The notes: generated by a model not told the origin, from the sequence alone. Shown: positions 11,055-21,706, numbered from the stretch's first letter. The stretch: DNA of 64,000 bases from Conchocele bisecta (GCA_029237695.1 CM055271.1:36948462-37012461); one strand, 5' to 3'. Program-made: numbers and translations.

Positions 11055-11359
11055 CGACAGCTTGTACTATATCGCTACACCACGTTACACAGTCAAATTG
11101 TGCATAATAGCATTTACACTTCGCTCATTAAAATATAGAAAACAACATGCAGGGCGTTGACGTTCATACTTCGCTATAATGTTATTGAGAGACAATTCTA
11201 CAATATGACACAAACATATTACCATAAACTCATCTAATATAGTGTGTATTAACAAAATTGTTAGGTCACTCTCCACGAAGTAGAAAGTAAACAAAGAACG
11301 CTTCACACGCACATTTTGAAAGATTACTCCGGCATAGATATTATGTAATGCAGCGTAAT
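11055..11359 (-). mobile_element. Repeat X, right part, split by a B element
   Basis: Complement of 57640-57771 plus 58467-58600: it shares GAAGCGTTCTTTG, GAGAGTGACCTAA, TTGTCTCTCAATAAC, AACGCCCTGC and GGTGTAGCGATATAG. This copy lacks the 695 bp insert found in the other but carries a family B insert. Confidence 0.8.
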
Positions 11360-11758
11360 CAAGGTGTATGCTCACGTGGTACTAACAACAACAACAAGTA
11401 CTGAAACTTCCAGAATCCATCTGATTCAAAGTACGTATTATTTTATATTGTCCTTATTAGGTAACGGAAATTGATGAAATATGGCGCATCAAACGCGTCT
11501 TGTTAAACTGCATTTTGGTGGTCTCTGTCGTTTTTGCGAATAATCGATTTCCGTGTCTACCGACACGGAAATCGATTCTTCGCAAAAACGACATATGTCT
11601 GTGCCGAACTCCCTGGACCACCAAATGCAGCTCAGGAAGACGCGTTTGCTGCGCCATATTTCATAACAATCCGTTGCAAATTAAGGAAAATATCAAATAG
11701 TACTTACTTTGGAGTGGGCGACGTTGTTGTTGTTGTAACCACGAGACCATGCACCTTG
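11360..11758. mobile_element. Family B foldback, 5 bp duplication GTAAT
   Basis: Flanked by GTAAT at 11355-11359 and 11759-11763. Repeat X at 57617 shows the same target once, so the duplication is proven by an empty site. The arms centre on ATTTCCGTGTCTACCGACAC. Confidence 0.92.
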
Positions 11759-11815
11759 GTAATGAAATATAATTAGAGTCGTGTACTCAGAACCACATGT
11801 ATCAATCATACAACA
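11759..11815 (-). mobile_element. Repeat X, left part
   Basis: Complement of TTCTGAGTA...CTCTAATTATACTTC (57590-57620) of the other X copy, continuing directly on from the B insertion. Confidence 0.75.
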
Positions 11816-11893
11816 TGTCATTTTTGCAACCCATTAGCATATACTATAGAACACACTAGTTTTTACGATATCACTTACTCTGGCTACATATAT

Positions 11894-11980
11894 GATATAT
11901 CGATGGTCTAGTAACATAAGGTCGTAACTGCTATGCTAAAGCATAGCACTTACGACCTTATGTTACTAGACCATCGATAT
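11894..11980. repeat. Near-perfect foldback hairpin
   Basis: ATATCGATGGTCTAGTAACA and its complement, with AAGGTCGTAA / TTACGACCTT inside and the centre GCTATGCTAAAGCATAGC. Arms of about 43 bp. Confidence 0.75.
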
Positions 11981-12154
11981 GCTACTTTCATTTTCATATG
12001 GATTTGACGGAACATAAAAACAATTTGCAACGGATTGAAGCCAAATAACACATAGGTTCACGTAACAATTCATATGAACAACGCATCGAATATCTCTGAC
12101 CAAGTTGACCGTTGAAGTATCCACCGACTCGAACACTTTGACATCACGAGGCAA

Positions 12155-12300
12155 TCGTGTTAGCTCTTTGCATGCTAGTGGTGAAAATAACATCCAACAA
12201 ATTACGAGTATGTTTCTTATTTCTCTATGTTAATATGTCATGGAATTTCTCTATGTTAATATGTCATGGAATTTCTCTATGTTAAAGGTACATGCCAACT
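12155..12300. repeat. Family O fragment with 26 bp tandem repeats
   Basis: CTCTTTGCATGCTAGTGG matches the right end of the element at 20485. From 12220 the unit ATTTCTCTATGTTAATATGT plus CATGGA is repeated nearly three times. Confidence 0.65.
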
Positions 12301-12530
12301 CAGTAGGCACGACATGTTCTTTATATCAGCGACATCATCTGAGACATTTTCTGACAAAAAGAAACAACAGCATTCGTTCACCATTACCCCACGTATTGAT
12401 TGGCATTATTATACATTGTATATGAGACGTAAATGCACACACTGATATCAGGGGCGATAACCGTGTTTTCTTAAAATGTTAACGGACATTACTATTTATA
12501 CTTTGTATTTATTTTTGATGTGCAATGTTT
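12281..12530 (+). mobile_element. Family J element, left half
   Basis: Starts AAAGGTACATGCCAACTCAG and matches the J copies at 19953 and 27067 through GGCGATAACCGTGTTTTC and TAACGGACATTACTATTTAT. It breaks off at a hairpin at 12533. Confidence 0.75.
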
Positions 12531-12532
12531 TG

Positions 12533-12597
12533 AACCATGGGGGAAATAAATGTATTAATGTTACAGTAATACTTTTATTTCCTCCATGGTTCAAAAC
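12533..12597. repeat. Foldback hairpin
   Basis: TTTTGAACCATGGGGGAAAT and TTTCCTCCATGGTTCAAAA flank a loop of about 20 bp. It sits at the breakpoint of the J element. Confidence 0.65.
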
Positions 12598-12663
12598 TTT
12601 GCTTTTTACAACAATACTCGCTTTTGAATTGAAAGCAATATACTTTCATTAATAGTACAACCA

Positions 12664-12968
12664 GTAGCCTATTTCATCAACATTGCAAAGTATACTTATC
12701 TAGCAAAGTATACTTTGAGGGAGAAATTTTCAATTTAATGATACATTTATTAATTTTTATTATACTGAATTTATTACATTATCACAGCCATTTTGGCTGT
12801 GATAATGTAATACATTCAGTATAATAATTCTGCATACTTTTAATCATCCAATAAATGCAACCGTTAGTTCTATATGAAATAACGTATTTTGGGAAAAATA
12901 TATGATTACTCCCTCAAAGTATACTTTGCTAGAAAAGTATACTTTGCAATGTTGGTGAAATAGGCTAC
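12664..12968. mobile_element. Family E foldback, copy 1
   Basis: GTAGCCTATTTCATCAACAT and its complement are the ends; AAAGTATACTT words are inside both ends. The core is a perfect hairpin CATTATCACAGCCATTTTGG / CCAAAATGGCTGTGATAATG. Confidence 0.85.
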
Positions 12969-13535
12969 AGCTCTGCCGTTTCAAATATAAACTAGAAAAT
13001 GTGTTCATAAAACACGGATTCCCCACATATCGCTTTGATAGTAAACATGGTAAACGGGGCAAACTTCCAAGTCCAATATGAGGAGATAATCAATGGCCCA
13101 GTGTCAAATGAAAATTTCTTAGTCGAAAAGAGGGAGATAATCTATGACGCGGGGGTCAAATCAAAAATGGAAATAAACTGTGCGCATGTACTATTCATAA
13201 GGAAGCTACATACCAAGTTACAGGTCTACAGCTATTACGGCTTAAAAGTTTTACGAGTTACAAGGCAAAAGTGCCAAATTCTAAGTCGAAAAGGGGGAGA
13301 TAATCTATGACCCGGGGTTGGAATCGAAAATCGAAATAAACTTTGCGCATCCACTCATCATAAGGAAGCTACATACAAGTTTCAGGTCTGCAGCTATTAC
13401 GTTTTAAAATGTTTTATGAGTTACAAGACAAAAGTGCCAAATTGTAAGTAGAAAAGAGGAAGATAATTCATTACCAGGGGGTCAAATACAAAAAATGAAA
13501 TAAACTCATCATAAGAAAGCTACATACACGTTTCT

Positions 13536-13775
13536 GGGGCCCGTTTCACTAAACATCGTACGACTAAAATGTTCGTAAGTGCAAATTTAGAATCGTCTGG
13601 AAATTTCAATTGATGAATTTACATGTATTGAGCATAGGCTGCATATGCCGCCTATGCTCAATACATGTAAATCTAGTTGTTCACAAGAAAACATTGTTAA
13701 TGTGACATTATCAGATTATCATAAGTTTGCACTTACAAACATTTTAGTCGTACGAAGTTTAGTGATACGGGCCCC
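13536..13775. mobile_element. Family C foldback inside the pearl-type unit
   Basis: GGGGCCCGTTTCACTAAACA and the complement TTTAGTGATACGGGCCCC. The host unit resumes at AGGTCTGTAGG, as in the uninterrupted units (TTTCAGGTCTGCAG), so the insertion point is between TTTC and AGGTC. The core is perfect: GGCTGCATATGCCGCC. Confidence 0.85.
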
Positions 13776-13827
13776 AGGTCTGTAGGTACATGTGGTATGG
13801 ATTAAACGTTTTACGAGTTACAAGGTT

Positions 13828-13895
13828 GGCGACGGACGGACGGAAGGACGGAAGGACGACGGAAGGACGGAAGGACGGAAGGACGGAAGGACGGA
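13828..13895 (+). repeat. GGACGGAA microsatellite
   Basis: Repeated ACGGACGGAAGGACGG words, part of the pearl-type element's 3' side. Confidence 0.75.
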
Positions 13896-14009
13896 CGGAA
13901 CTAAAGGCCCTCTCCTCTATCGTGGTGGGTCATAAAACAATATTAATGCAGATGTACGCCTAAACTGGATCAATAATTACTCGTTACCAAGGGTACGCTA
14001 TCGAGTGAA

Positions 14010-14570
14010 TGTCAAACGTTATTCGCTGGAATTTAAATATGATGTTGTTTATGAATATATGTATAAGTTATTGTTCACATATTGAATGTGTAATACAAGG
14101 GAGCGCTAGCGACCGCGATATTTAGTTCCATACAAATCCATTATGTGAACAATAACATATTTATAGTTCAGTCCAGGTTTACTATGCATCTCCCATCCGA
14201 GTATTGATTTTCCACTTTCCGTCGAACAATTAATGATTAAATCTGGTAATACGTAACTTGTTGGGTTTATATATTGCAATCAATTGATGGATTTACATTT
14301 ATTGAGCATAGGCTGCATCAAGGGCATCATTATAACAAAGCTATTCCCCTCACAAGGGGGCCGTTTCACTAAACTTTGTACACCTAACATGTTTGTAAGT
14401 GCAAATTTATGATCGTCTGGAAATTTCAATTGATGGATTTACATTTATTGAGCATAGGCTGCATATGCAGCCTATGCTCAATAAATGTAAATCCATCAAT
14501 TGAAATTATGTGAAACAAGTGGCGCTCGATACTAGCCAGCGATTGGCTTAGAAAGTAGGGCGAACTACAT
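14010..14570. mobile_element. Family P element, interrupted by C sequence
   Basis: TAAGTTATTGTTCACATATT, AGCGCTAGCGACCGCG, CATCTCCCATCCGAGTATTG and AATTAATGATTAAATCTGG match 61683-62110. The match resumes at TATGTGAAACAAGTGGCGCT (14507) after C-derived sequence. Confidence 0.65.
14276..14507. mobile_element. Family C copies within P
   Basis: One C arm fragment (AATTGATGGATTTACATTTA at 14281) is followed by a longer copy from GGGGGCCGTTTCAC (14356) to the right arm. The central palindrome is AGGCTGCATATGCAGCCT. Confidence 0.7.
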
Positions 14571-14573
14571 GTA

Positions 14574-14862
14574 CAAGGTGTATGATCACGTGGTACTAAC
14601 AACAACAATAAGTACCGATTCAAAGTACGTATTCTTTTATAGTGTCCTTATTACGTAACGGATTTTGATGTAATATGGCGCATCAATCTTGTTAAGCTGC
14701 ATATTGGTGGTCTCTAGATGATCACAAAATGCAGCTCATGAAGACGCGTTTGCTGCGCCATATTTCATCAAAATCCGTTGCATATTAAGGAAAATATCAA
14801 ATATTACTTACTTTGGAGTGGGCGACGTTGTTGTTGTTGTAACCACGTGATCATGCACCGTG
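14574..14862. mobile_element. Family B foldback, 5 bp duplication ATGTA
   Basis: Flanked by ATGTA at 14569-14573 and 14863-14867. The central hairpin is deleted: the two CATATTGGTGGTC-type arms nearly abut at about 14715. Confidence 0.88.
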
Positions 14863-15047
14863 ATGTATACAATGCTTTGTTATGTTGTTTGTGTTGGCAG
14901 ATTGTCGACGCACACACATGACGTCCTTTAAAGTGGGGGTCCCATCTAGTAGGCATAAACTGTTTTTTGTTGGAATTAAATACGTGTACACTTGTGCAAC
15001 TATTCAACCAATTTTAAAAAATACGAGTGCCCTTTGTACTATAATCA

Positions 15048-15350
15048 TTTAGTAATATTTATTTTACTGATAGTGACTCGCGGTCGTATTAGGCTAGTTT
15101 GATATGCAAATGAGGGAGGACATTTTTTAATTATTTATTTAAATTAAATCAGTCACCCGAAAAAACAGTTTTATCGCCAGATCATTGGACGTCAAAATAT
15201 AAATGCAGATACTAAATAATAATTTCCGTTAACATTTTAACAAAACACGGTTATCGCCAGTGATATCAGTGGAAATTCACGTTAGATATAAAAAGTATAA
15301 TAATTACAATTAATACTTCAGGTAATGGTGAATGAATGTATATTTTGCCC
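15048..15350 (-). mobile_element. Family J element, inverse and partial
   Basis: AGTAATATTTATTTTACTGA, GATAGTGACTCGCGG, AACACGGTTATCGCC and GATATCAG in the order expected of the complement of J. The terminal segments are missing. Confidence 0.7.
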
Positions 15351-15643
15351 GAACAATGCTATATATACAGAATAGAAGAATATATGCCTCCCTATATTAT
15401 AACCTGGCATATGGGACACTAGCTTTAACCGCATAATCACACTCGAGTAGAACAGAACAACATTTCGCAAGTAACGCATATGCCTGGTATGTCTCTGAAC
15501 ATGTACAAAGCCGGGATGGGCGAAAACGACGTAAACATATTCGCCAGTGCTTCACTCTGCGCCGGCGCAGCAGGTTTCACGTCGAAATAGGCGCCGGATT
15601 CCTGACGAATTCCCATTCATCTTCATGCAGAAGATACTGCATA

Positions 15644-15706
15644 AAAACATTTTTCTCTAGTAACCGGCGCAAGAAATTGGCGCCGGTTACTAGACAAAAA
15701 ATGCGT
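15644..15706. repeat. Foldback hairpin
   Basis: TCTAGTAACCGGCGC and GCGCCGGTTACTAGA with a loop of about ten bases. It lies in a locally GC-richer stretch (15540-15610). Confidence 0.65.
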
Positions 15707-15764
15707 TTATTCGATATCTCTAAATAGAGCCGAGTGGCATCTCGTTAGGAATCCGGTGGGGAGT

Positions 15765-16255
15765 GCTCAAACTGGGGCTTTAGACTCGCAAACTAAATTT
15801 ATTGAAATTTTGTACATTTGGCGAGCCTAAACTAGGGTTTGGGCAGTCTAAACTGGGGCTTAAGCTAAAACCGTGGTTTAGGCTTATCAGAAACCGTAGT
15901 TCGAGAATCTAAACGGTGGTTTCGGCCGCAAAGTGCACAATAATCGGTCAAACCAGGGTTTAAGAAAACTAACATCTGGGATCACGATCATTGATTGGCA
16001 GTTTTTTTCTTAAACAATAGTTTAGGTCCAAACTAGGGTTTAGGCTTTTTATTGGATTACGATCTCAAAAGGCAGTTTCTAGCCAAATGCACAATACATG
16101 TAAGTGCTCAAACTGGCGTTTGAAAACCTAAACCATGGTTTAGACTCTCAAACTGGGGCTTAGTGAATCATTGTGCATTTTACTAGGATTTGAGGAGCCA
16201 AAATTAGGGCTTAAGCTCTAAACCATAGGTTAGGGAATTGTTGTGCATTATTGCA
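15765..16255. repeat. Cluster of degenerate AAACY-RGGTTT words
   Basis: Roughly a dozen irregularly spaced variants such as AAACTAGGGTTT, AAACCATGGTTTAG, AAACCGTGGTTTAGG and AAACTGGGGCTT. They are self-complementary in part and not periodic. Not a clean telomere repeat. Confidence 0.6.
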
Positions 16256-16554
16256 ATACACCAGTGATATTGACATCTGTGGAGCAAGAGAAATAACCGC
16301 GGTATACATCCAGCAGTTTGGCATACACGGTTGGAGACCTTGGTTTGTAACTCGGTGGTCAATGGCTAATATTTAGCTACTAATTAAAATATCCAACAAT
16401 GAAACCCCTATAAACCGCACACCCTGGGAGGTAATACAATTGTATTTCCAGCTCAACCAGCTAGTTCTACCCATGTGTCGAATAGCAGCTTGATCCGCGG
16501 GTATTCAAGGCCTGAGAGACAATTGGGACCCGAGCAACAAACAGACTTATCATG

Positions 16555-17130
16555 TTACGTGCATAGGCATTCGGCGTGTTTCGGCTATCATCGGTATAAC
16601 TATAAATTAACACGGCGTATAGCTTTGGTCGGACACGACCTCGTATCACAACAAATTCCGCGATTCTATTAACGCTAATGTAAATATTTTGGCGGAATGT
16701 GCACATGTTCATTTGCGAAGTATTGTTATCTTGTTGAAATAGCATAATTAGAACATACTTATGCAAATAATATCAAATTACAACTGGTTTTCCAAGGTCG
16801 GACATCAAAACAAATGAAATAATGTGTTTATGGCTCTAACGTCAATATTGTGCTGGCAAGTTCATATGTTTATTTGAAAATTATCGTTATCCTACAGAAA
16901 TACATATTCATATAATACATAGAACATTACAATTTTAAACATGTTATTTTGTTACAATACGAGCTTGTGTCCGACCAGAAGTTGCGTACCTTATAATAAA
17001 TTCCAAAAACAAATGGAGTTATTTAATCTCAAGGAAAGTAATCATTGTAATGTATGCAGTATTACCAGCGCCGTTCAATTATAGCAGTACCGACGAAAGC
17101 CGAAACACGCCGAATGCCTGTGGTTGCATG
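16555..17130. mobile_element. Family Q inverted-repeat element
   Basis: GCATTCGGCGTGTTTCGGCT (about 16567) pairs with AGCCGAAACACGCCGAATGC (about 17098), and GGTCGGACACGACCTCGT pairs with the ACGAGCTTGTGTCCGACC side at about 16960. The arms are about 100 bp around a 300 bp interior. Confidence 0.7.
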
Positions 17131-17219
17131 TACATGTATCTCCATATTATAGCCATGTGTGATACTATTAATACGTTGCCAGTTGCAATTTGTCTAATTG
17201 ATTTTTGTGTTACCTTTTT

Positions 17220-17670
17220 CAAGGTGTGGGATCACGTGGTTTGCGCACGGCTCAACGTCATGTTTTTTAGATGTGTTCACAGTAGATTTCCTTTACTATC
17301 TCTTCAATGGAATGACATATATTTTATGAAATATCCCGCAGAACATGCGGTACACGTTGCCCTTTATTGTATATGCGGCTTTTATCTAATAATTACGTCG
17401 TTTTGACGAAAAATCCGTTACCGCAAATGTAAATAAAAACTTGAGCATGTGAATGTAGGAAATAAACGGTACTCGATTCTTTGTGAAATGTATAAGTTAT
17501 TGTAAATAACTTTCAGAGCACACATAAAACACATATGCCATCGTATTTGATGCTCTACATATCAAAATCAGTCCGTTTGTTAGGAATATTTAATGAAAAT
17601 CTAAAAATGACGTCACAGATTACGTCACGTCGGAAAATCGGGTTCGGAAACCACGTGATCCCACACCTTG
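17220..17670. mobile_element. Family L foldback (B-like ends)
   Basis: CAAGGTGTGGGATCACGTGG and its complement, flanked by T-runs (TTTTT/TTTTA). The right arm carries ATGACGTCACAGATTACGTC and AACGGTACTCGATTCTTTG. Related copies: 23150-23403 and 63787-64000. A 118-codon open frame across the left end is not a gene. Confidence 0.8.
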
Positions 17671-17737
17671 TTTTACACCCCTTGCCGAAAGCACTGGGGA
17701 TATTGTATATAGAAGAAATAAATACAAACTAGCTAAA

Positions 17738-17945
17738 CTTGCCACTATTGGTCAGTTTCTTTGTTTCAAAATACTTGAGTACTGCCATCGCACTCGTGCA
17801 CATTGATTGGCTGATCCTGAGCTGTGCTACAGCTCAGGATCAGCCAATCAAGATGCATGATTGCTAGTTGGCTTTGCAAATACATGTAGATGTTCAAAAA
17901 AAGTTATATATTCTTGGCAAGACGAACGCAGGCGATTGAGTAAAT
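17738..17945. mobile_element. Family D element
   Basis: TTTCTTTGTTTCAAAATACT precedes GATCCTGAGCTGTGCTACAG and its complement. The right end AACGCAGGCGATTGAG is degenerate. Confidence 0.65.
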
Positions 17946-18344
17946 TTATTTGCTGTTTCCATAATTAACTGTGGCTCAAGGTCAGTTAACATTCAACCGA
18001 CTTTTAAAACTTGAAAAAAAAACACGACCAACTGCACTGTAGATCGTCATACTGTAAGTAGTCAAATTTCACTCGCTTAACAATGTCACATTACTGCCTA
18101 TAAATGGATACAACAAACAACGTTTCTATGACATTGGAAGCCTATAAACCATCCGGAAAACCGGACGTTACGTCTCGCATTACGTAATTATCCTTGCTAT
18201 AGCTGCAATATTACCAGACAAAACGAGGGAGCGATCGCCAGATCAAAGGACATAATTGCACGGCAGAACATTGCCAGGGAACACGTATAAACTGTGCATG
18301 TTCTATATTTAACGTTTTTGCGTAGCCCGTTAATAGAATGTATA
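17946..18344. other. No recognisable feature
   Basis: No supported frame or repeat family. Confidence 0.45.
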
Positions 18345-18640
18345 TAACACGTCGCGCGACCTTGTTGATTGGTTATGGTTTGTTTGACGTCATCAATTTC
18401 CACGACGTTGCCAATACGTGTAACGGCACGCCACTTAACGGCAATGACTATGTCGCTGTTCCGTGAATTGTGACAAACGGACGTGAAACGAGACGATTAT
18501 TTTTTGTGCGTGGAGTCCTCCTTCGGATTCAACGCAATTTAAACAGACCAAAGGTTGTTCCTACTACCGTAAACGCAGCCAAATATTTTAATACTACAAA
18601 CACGCGGTTTTTGTATGTGGCAGTTCAATCTGGTTATACC
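18345..18640. repeat. Dispersed repeat S
   Basis: CTTGTTGATTGGTTATGG and AATTTCCACGACGTTG recur at 53275 in the same orientation. The part with GTGGAGTCCTCC and TTTAAACAGACCAAAGG occurs there inverted, so S is itself a foldback-type unit. Confidence 0.55.
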
Positions 18641-18687
18641 CCTTATGTAAGTATTACCAGATTACGATTATTCGTAATCATATTTTA

Positions 18688-18935
18688 GGGGATGGGGCCA
18701 AGTGACAGTGGTGTGGTATGGACCTGGCATCAGGTCAGGTTATTCTAATGTCAGGGCTGAACATAGTTTTCCTCGATGTAAATATTCCGTTCTGAATTTG
18801 GGACCCCCCCCCCCCACTCCCCCACGCAATGCAGCATGTTAAAATGGGATCGAACCCGTTTGCCCGGTCTTATATGACCTTAGCTGTTGATAGGCCGTTA
18901 AACACCAATAATCAAACTAAATAAACGCAACAGCC
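18688..18935 (-). mobile_element. SINE-like repeat with C-run
   Basis: On the minus strand TTGGTGTTTAACGGCCTATC and a B-box-like GGGTTCGATCCC. It matches 30135-30362 through GGTCCATACCA and CTTGGCCCC. A 13-base C-run interrupts it at about 18808. Confidence 0.5.
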
Positions 18936-18944
18936 CGTAATTTT

Positions 18945-19225
18945 ATTCCTTAAATAATTCCAGTACAAAAATATTTACACAATCCCCTAACATTTGATTG
19001 GCTCGTAGCAAGTCTCTGTCCAAAATATATATCCCAGTAAACTCCCACGCCGAACTACTTTCCGTAACCGTGAGGCGCAGTTAAAATAATTCTTAAGAAA
19101 GATATAAACTTGGAAAAGTCGCGGGAATATTGGACGAGGCCTTCCGGCCTTCGTCCAGTATTCCCGCGACTTTTCCAAGTTTATTCCCCGATAAATTCCA
19201 CAAAAAGGCCATTCATTCCTATATT
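18945..19225. mobile_element. Family G foldback, copy 2
   Basis: TTCCAGTACAAAAATATTTA lead and hairpin GGAAAAGTCGCGGGAATA with the loop TGGACGAGGCCTTCCGGCCT, the same loop as in copy 3. Confidence 0.75.
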
Positions 19226-19359
19226 GAAAGTTTATTTTTTTAAAACAATGAACGTTGAAACCAATGTACGTGTAGCTCCGCCATAAAATTACATTTGTAA
19301 TTATTAGCTTGCCGGTATTAGCATATTTGGTTTATATGCAATTGACGTAACAACATTAA

Positions 19360-19598
19360 CCCTTTGAACCCGAAATCCCGCTATATCGGTTTATGCAAAA
19401 AGTGCAGATCCAGATGAGTCGGCTCGTAACGAGCCGTCTCATCAGGATCTGCACTTTTTGAAATTAATTTCCAGATTTCTTAGAACAAAAACACCCCCTT
19501 TTCATAAATGGACGAATCTGAACATAAGTTTGTGACCATTGGATTGGTCGGAACATTAGCATATCACAGTCCATTCCAGTTCCTTAGGGTTGAAAGGG
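19360..19598. mobile_element. Family F piggyBac-like MITE
   Basis: TTAA at 19356-19359 and 19599-19602. CCCTTTGAACCCGAAATCCC start; hairpin AGATGAGTCGGCTCGTAACG to CGAGCCGTCTCATC. Confidence 0.85.
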
Positions 19599-19602
19599 TT
19601 AA

Positions 19603-19952
19603 ACGAATTGGTGTCAGAGGAATTCCGACCAAATACGGCACCGCAATGGAAATTTAAAAGAAGGTATATACGTATAAGGGTGCTACACTATCTGAGTAAA
19701 ATAGGTGATATTTCACAAATTTACGCCATCTGAATGACGAAGGCTTCCACTGAACTCGTATCATGATTTATCCATAATTACTAAAGGGGTGGGTGAACCT
19801 ATTCCTAATTTCCACACCACCATTAAAATGGAGGTGTTCCATTTTTCATATCTAATTTTAGTTAGACCGTATCGAGCCCAATCACACACCAACACCGCTT
19901 GTTAATTATGTACAAGCCATTAGGTGACGTACGACATAAGGAATGGTATGGT
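19603..19952. other. No gene; J-associated flank
   Basis: GTGACGTACGACATAAGGAA (about 19923) also precedes the J copy at 27067, so this flank is part of a larger J-linked repeat. Confidence 0.45.
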
Positions 19953-20434
19953 GGTACATGGGGACTCAGTAGGTACACAATTTTCTTATATGAGAGACAT
20001 CATCTGTGACATTTGCTGGCAAAAGAAACATTCATTCACCATTGCCCCATGTATTGATTGGCATTATTATACATTTTATACATCAGACGTAAATTTCCAC
20101 ACTGATATCAGGGGCGATAACCGTGTTTCCTTAAAATGTTAACGGACATTACTATTTATTGTCTGTATTTATTTGTTAACGTGCAATGATCATACTTTAT
20201 AGTCTGTCAAAAATATTATTTTTTCCAGGTGGCACATTTAATTAGTATAAATAATTAAAATATATCATGCCTCATTTGCGCGTCACTATCAGTAAAATAA
20301 ATATTACTAAATTATTATATCTGTATAGCGGGCACGTGTTTTTTTTATAACTGGTGGAATAGTGACACAATTATACACTTATTTAATTTCTATAAATAAG
20401 ATTTGGTGCCTACTGAGTGGACATGTACCTTTAA
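19953..20434 (+). mobile_element. Family J element, near full length
   Basis: GGTACATGGGGACTCAGTAG start and CTACTGAGTGGACATGTACC end are inverted. Interior landmarks: TTGATTGGCATTATTATAC, GGGGCGATAACCGTGTTTCC and TTTAATTAGTATAAATAATT. About 480 bp, non-coding. Confidence 0.82.
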
Positions 20435-20484
20435 CATGATAAAGTGATAGCTAGGTCATCTTAATACATCTTGTAAGTCGTCTT

Positions 20485-20727
20485 AAATCTTTGCATGCTG
20501 GGAAATTTGTGCGCTATAAATAGTTAAAAAATAGCAGATGACAATTCATTATGTTTTCTTTTATTTCTCCTTATAAATGTCATGCATATGTCTTGGAAAT
20601 TTCATTAGAACTGTGTCCGGAGGACGCAATTCTAATGAAATTTCAAGACATATTTACAGAGAGAAATAAAACATATACTCCTAATTCGTTTGGCGGATAT
20701 TTTCGCCGCTAGCATGCAAAGAGTTAA
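20485..20727. mobile_element. Family O foldback
   Basis: AAATCTTTGCATGCTGGG and CGCTAGCATGCAAAGAGTTA ends. The core hairpin TCTTGGAAATTTCATTAGAA / TTCTAATGAAATTTCAAGA has the loop CTGTGTCCGGAGGACGCAA. A related core lies at 22545. Confidence 0.72.
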
Positions 20728-20993
20728 CTACATAAGTATCGCGTCAATACGATATAAAAATTGAATGAGATAACTAACACTAAATATCTTTGAAAAGGTT
20801 ATACTGCATTGTAAGTTACGTACATGTAATAAATCGTCTTGGCCCGATACATATCGCATCCATATATCTTACAAACTCCTTACTACAGGATAAGCTGTAA
20901 TAAGTCGTGTTTCTGTCTTGATTATCGAGTCAAATTTATCTCTCTTGCCTACATGTAGTCATTAAGACGTATTGACACGACAGTTAAGACGTC

Positions 20994-21361
20994 ATAATTC
21001 CAGCACACAAATATTTACACAATTTCATAACATTTGATTGGCCCGTAGCAAGTCTGTCCAAAATTTATATCCCAGTAAACTCCCACGCCGAACTACTTTC
21101 TACAGGTGCGCTGTCAGTGCTGTCAATGTAAACAAATGGCTGCCGTCTGTCAAAATAAACACATTTTCTTGATGAATTTATTTCAAATGCTGGAATTATA
21201 AGGAATGAATGGCCTTTTTGTGGAAATTATCGGGGATATAAACTTGGAAAAGTCGCGGGAATACTGGACGAGGCCTTCCGGCCTTCGTCCAGTATTCCCG
21301 CGACTTTTCCAAGTTTATACCCCGATAAATTCCACCACAAAAAGGCCATTCATTCCTATAG
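20994..21361. mobile_element. Family G foldback, copy 3
   Basis: ATTCCAGCACACAAATATTT lead, then AAATGCTGGAATTATAAGG and the GGAAAAGTCGCGGGAATA hairpin with a perfect arm pair. Frames across it are repeat-derived. Confidence 0.78.
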
Positions 21362-21453
21362 TATACGTAGTAGTAAGTCGACTTAGCAATCATGCACGAT
21401 ATCGCGTGATGCGAATGACAGAAATAGGCCACCATCGAACACAGATTACTTAC

Positions 21454-21706
21454 TCTGGATAAGGCGCCTTGGCGGTCTTGAGCCTCGTTTGGAGAATGGC
21501 GCACTGTCGAAGATCGGAGGTGTCTACGACGCGGCGCCGGATGACGGGGTGGCGGGGTGCATACTCGTCCAGCTCCCGTAGGTGGTCCATGGCGCTGTAG
21601 AGCCCGGACGAGTGGGCAGTGACGGCCAGCGACGCCCGCCGCCGCTGGTGGCGACTGCCCGCGGCCCCGATCATTCCGCGTGACTTGTAGCGGTGGCGCG
21701 AGTTGG
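21454..21706 (-). CDS. Internal exon of an unrecognised host gene
   Basis: A GC-rich island in AT-rich DNA. On the minus strand it has a consensus acceptor (pyrimidine tract ending TCTATTCCAG before base 21706) and a consensus donor (GTAAGT right after base 21454). The frame stays open for the full 253 bp, entering with two bases of a split codon and giving about 83 residues. The peptide is basic, with RHRYKSRG, RHQRRRASLAV, SAMDHLRELDEYAPRHP and DTSDLRQCAILQTR. I do not recognise the family. Other exons are not visible within reach, so the gene has long introns full of the repeats described here. The longer 200-codon frame on the same strand is an overlapping shadow. Confidence 0.7.

Larger units (their letters stand above)
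13040..13925 (+). mobile_element. Pearl-type (Helitron-associated) element, interrupted by C
   Basis: About three units of ~190 bp (GTCGAAAAGAGGGAGATAAT at 13122, 13289 and 13447) are followed by a GGAC/GGAAGGAC microsatellite (13828-13895) and the tail CTCTATCGTGGTGGGTCATA. Core repeats followed by such a microsatellite are known for bivalve pearl elements. A 91-codon open frame here is repeat-derived. Confidence 0.65.

Noticed and set aside
10791..11138. 115-codon plus-strand frame
   Set aside because: Runs from the N element end into repeat X without any motif.
15765..16255. Interstitial telomere-like repeat (TTTAGGG)
   Set aside because: The words are not in tandem and alternate orientation; GGGTTTAG resemblance is partial.
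17050..17406. 118-codon open frame
   Set aside because: Spans the boundary between Q and L elements with no domain or splice support.
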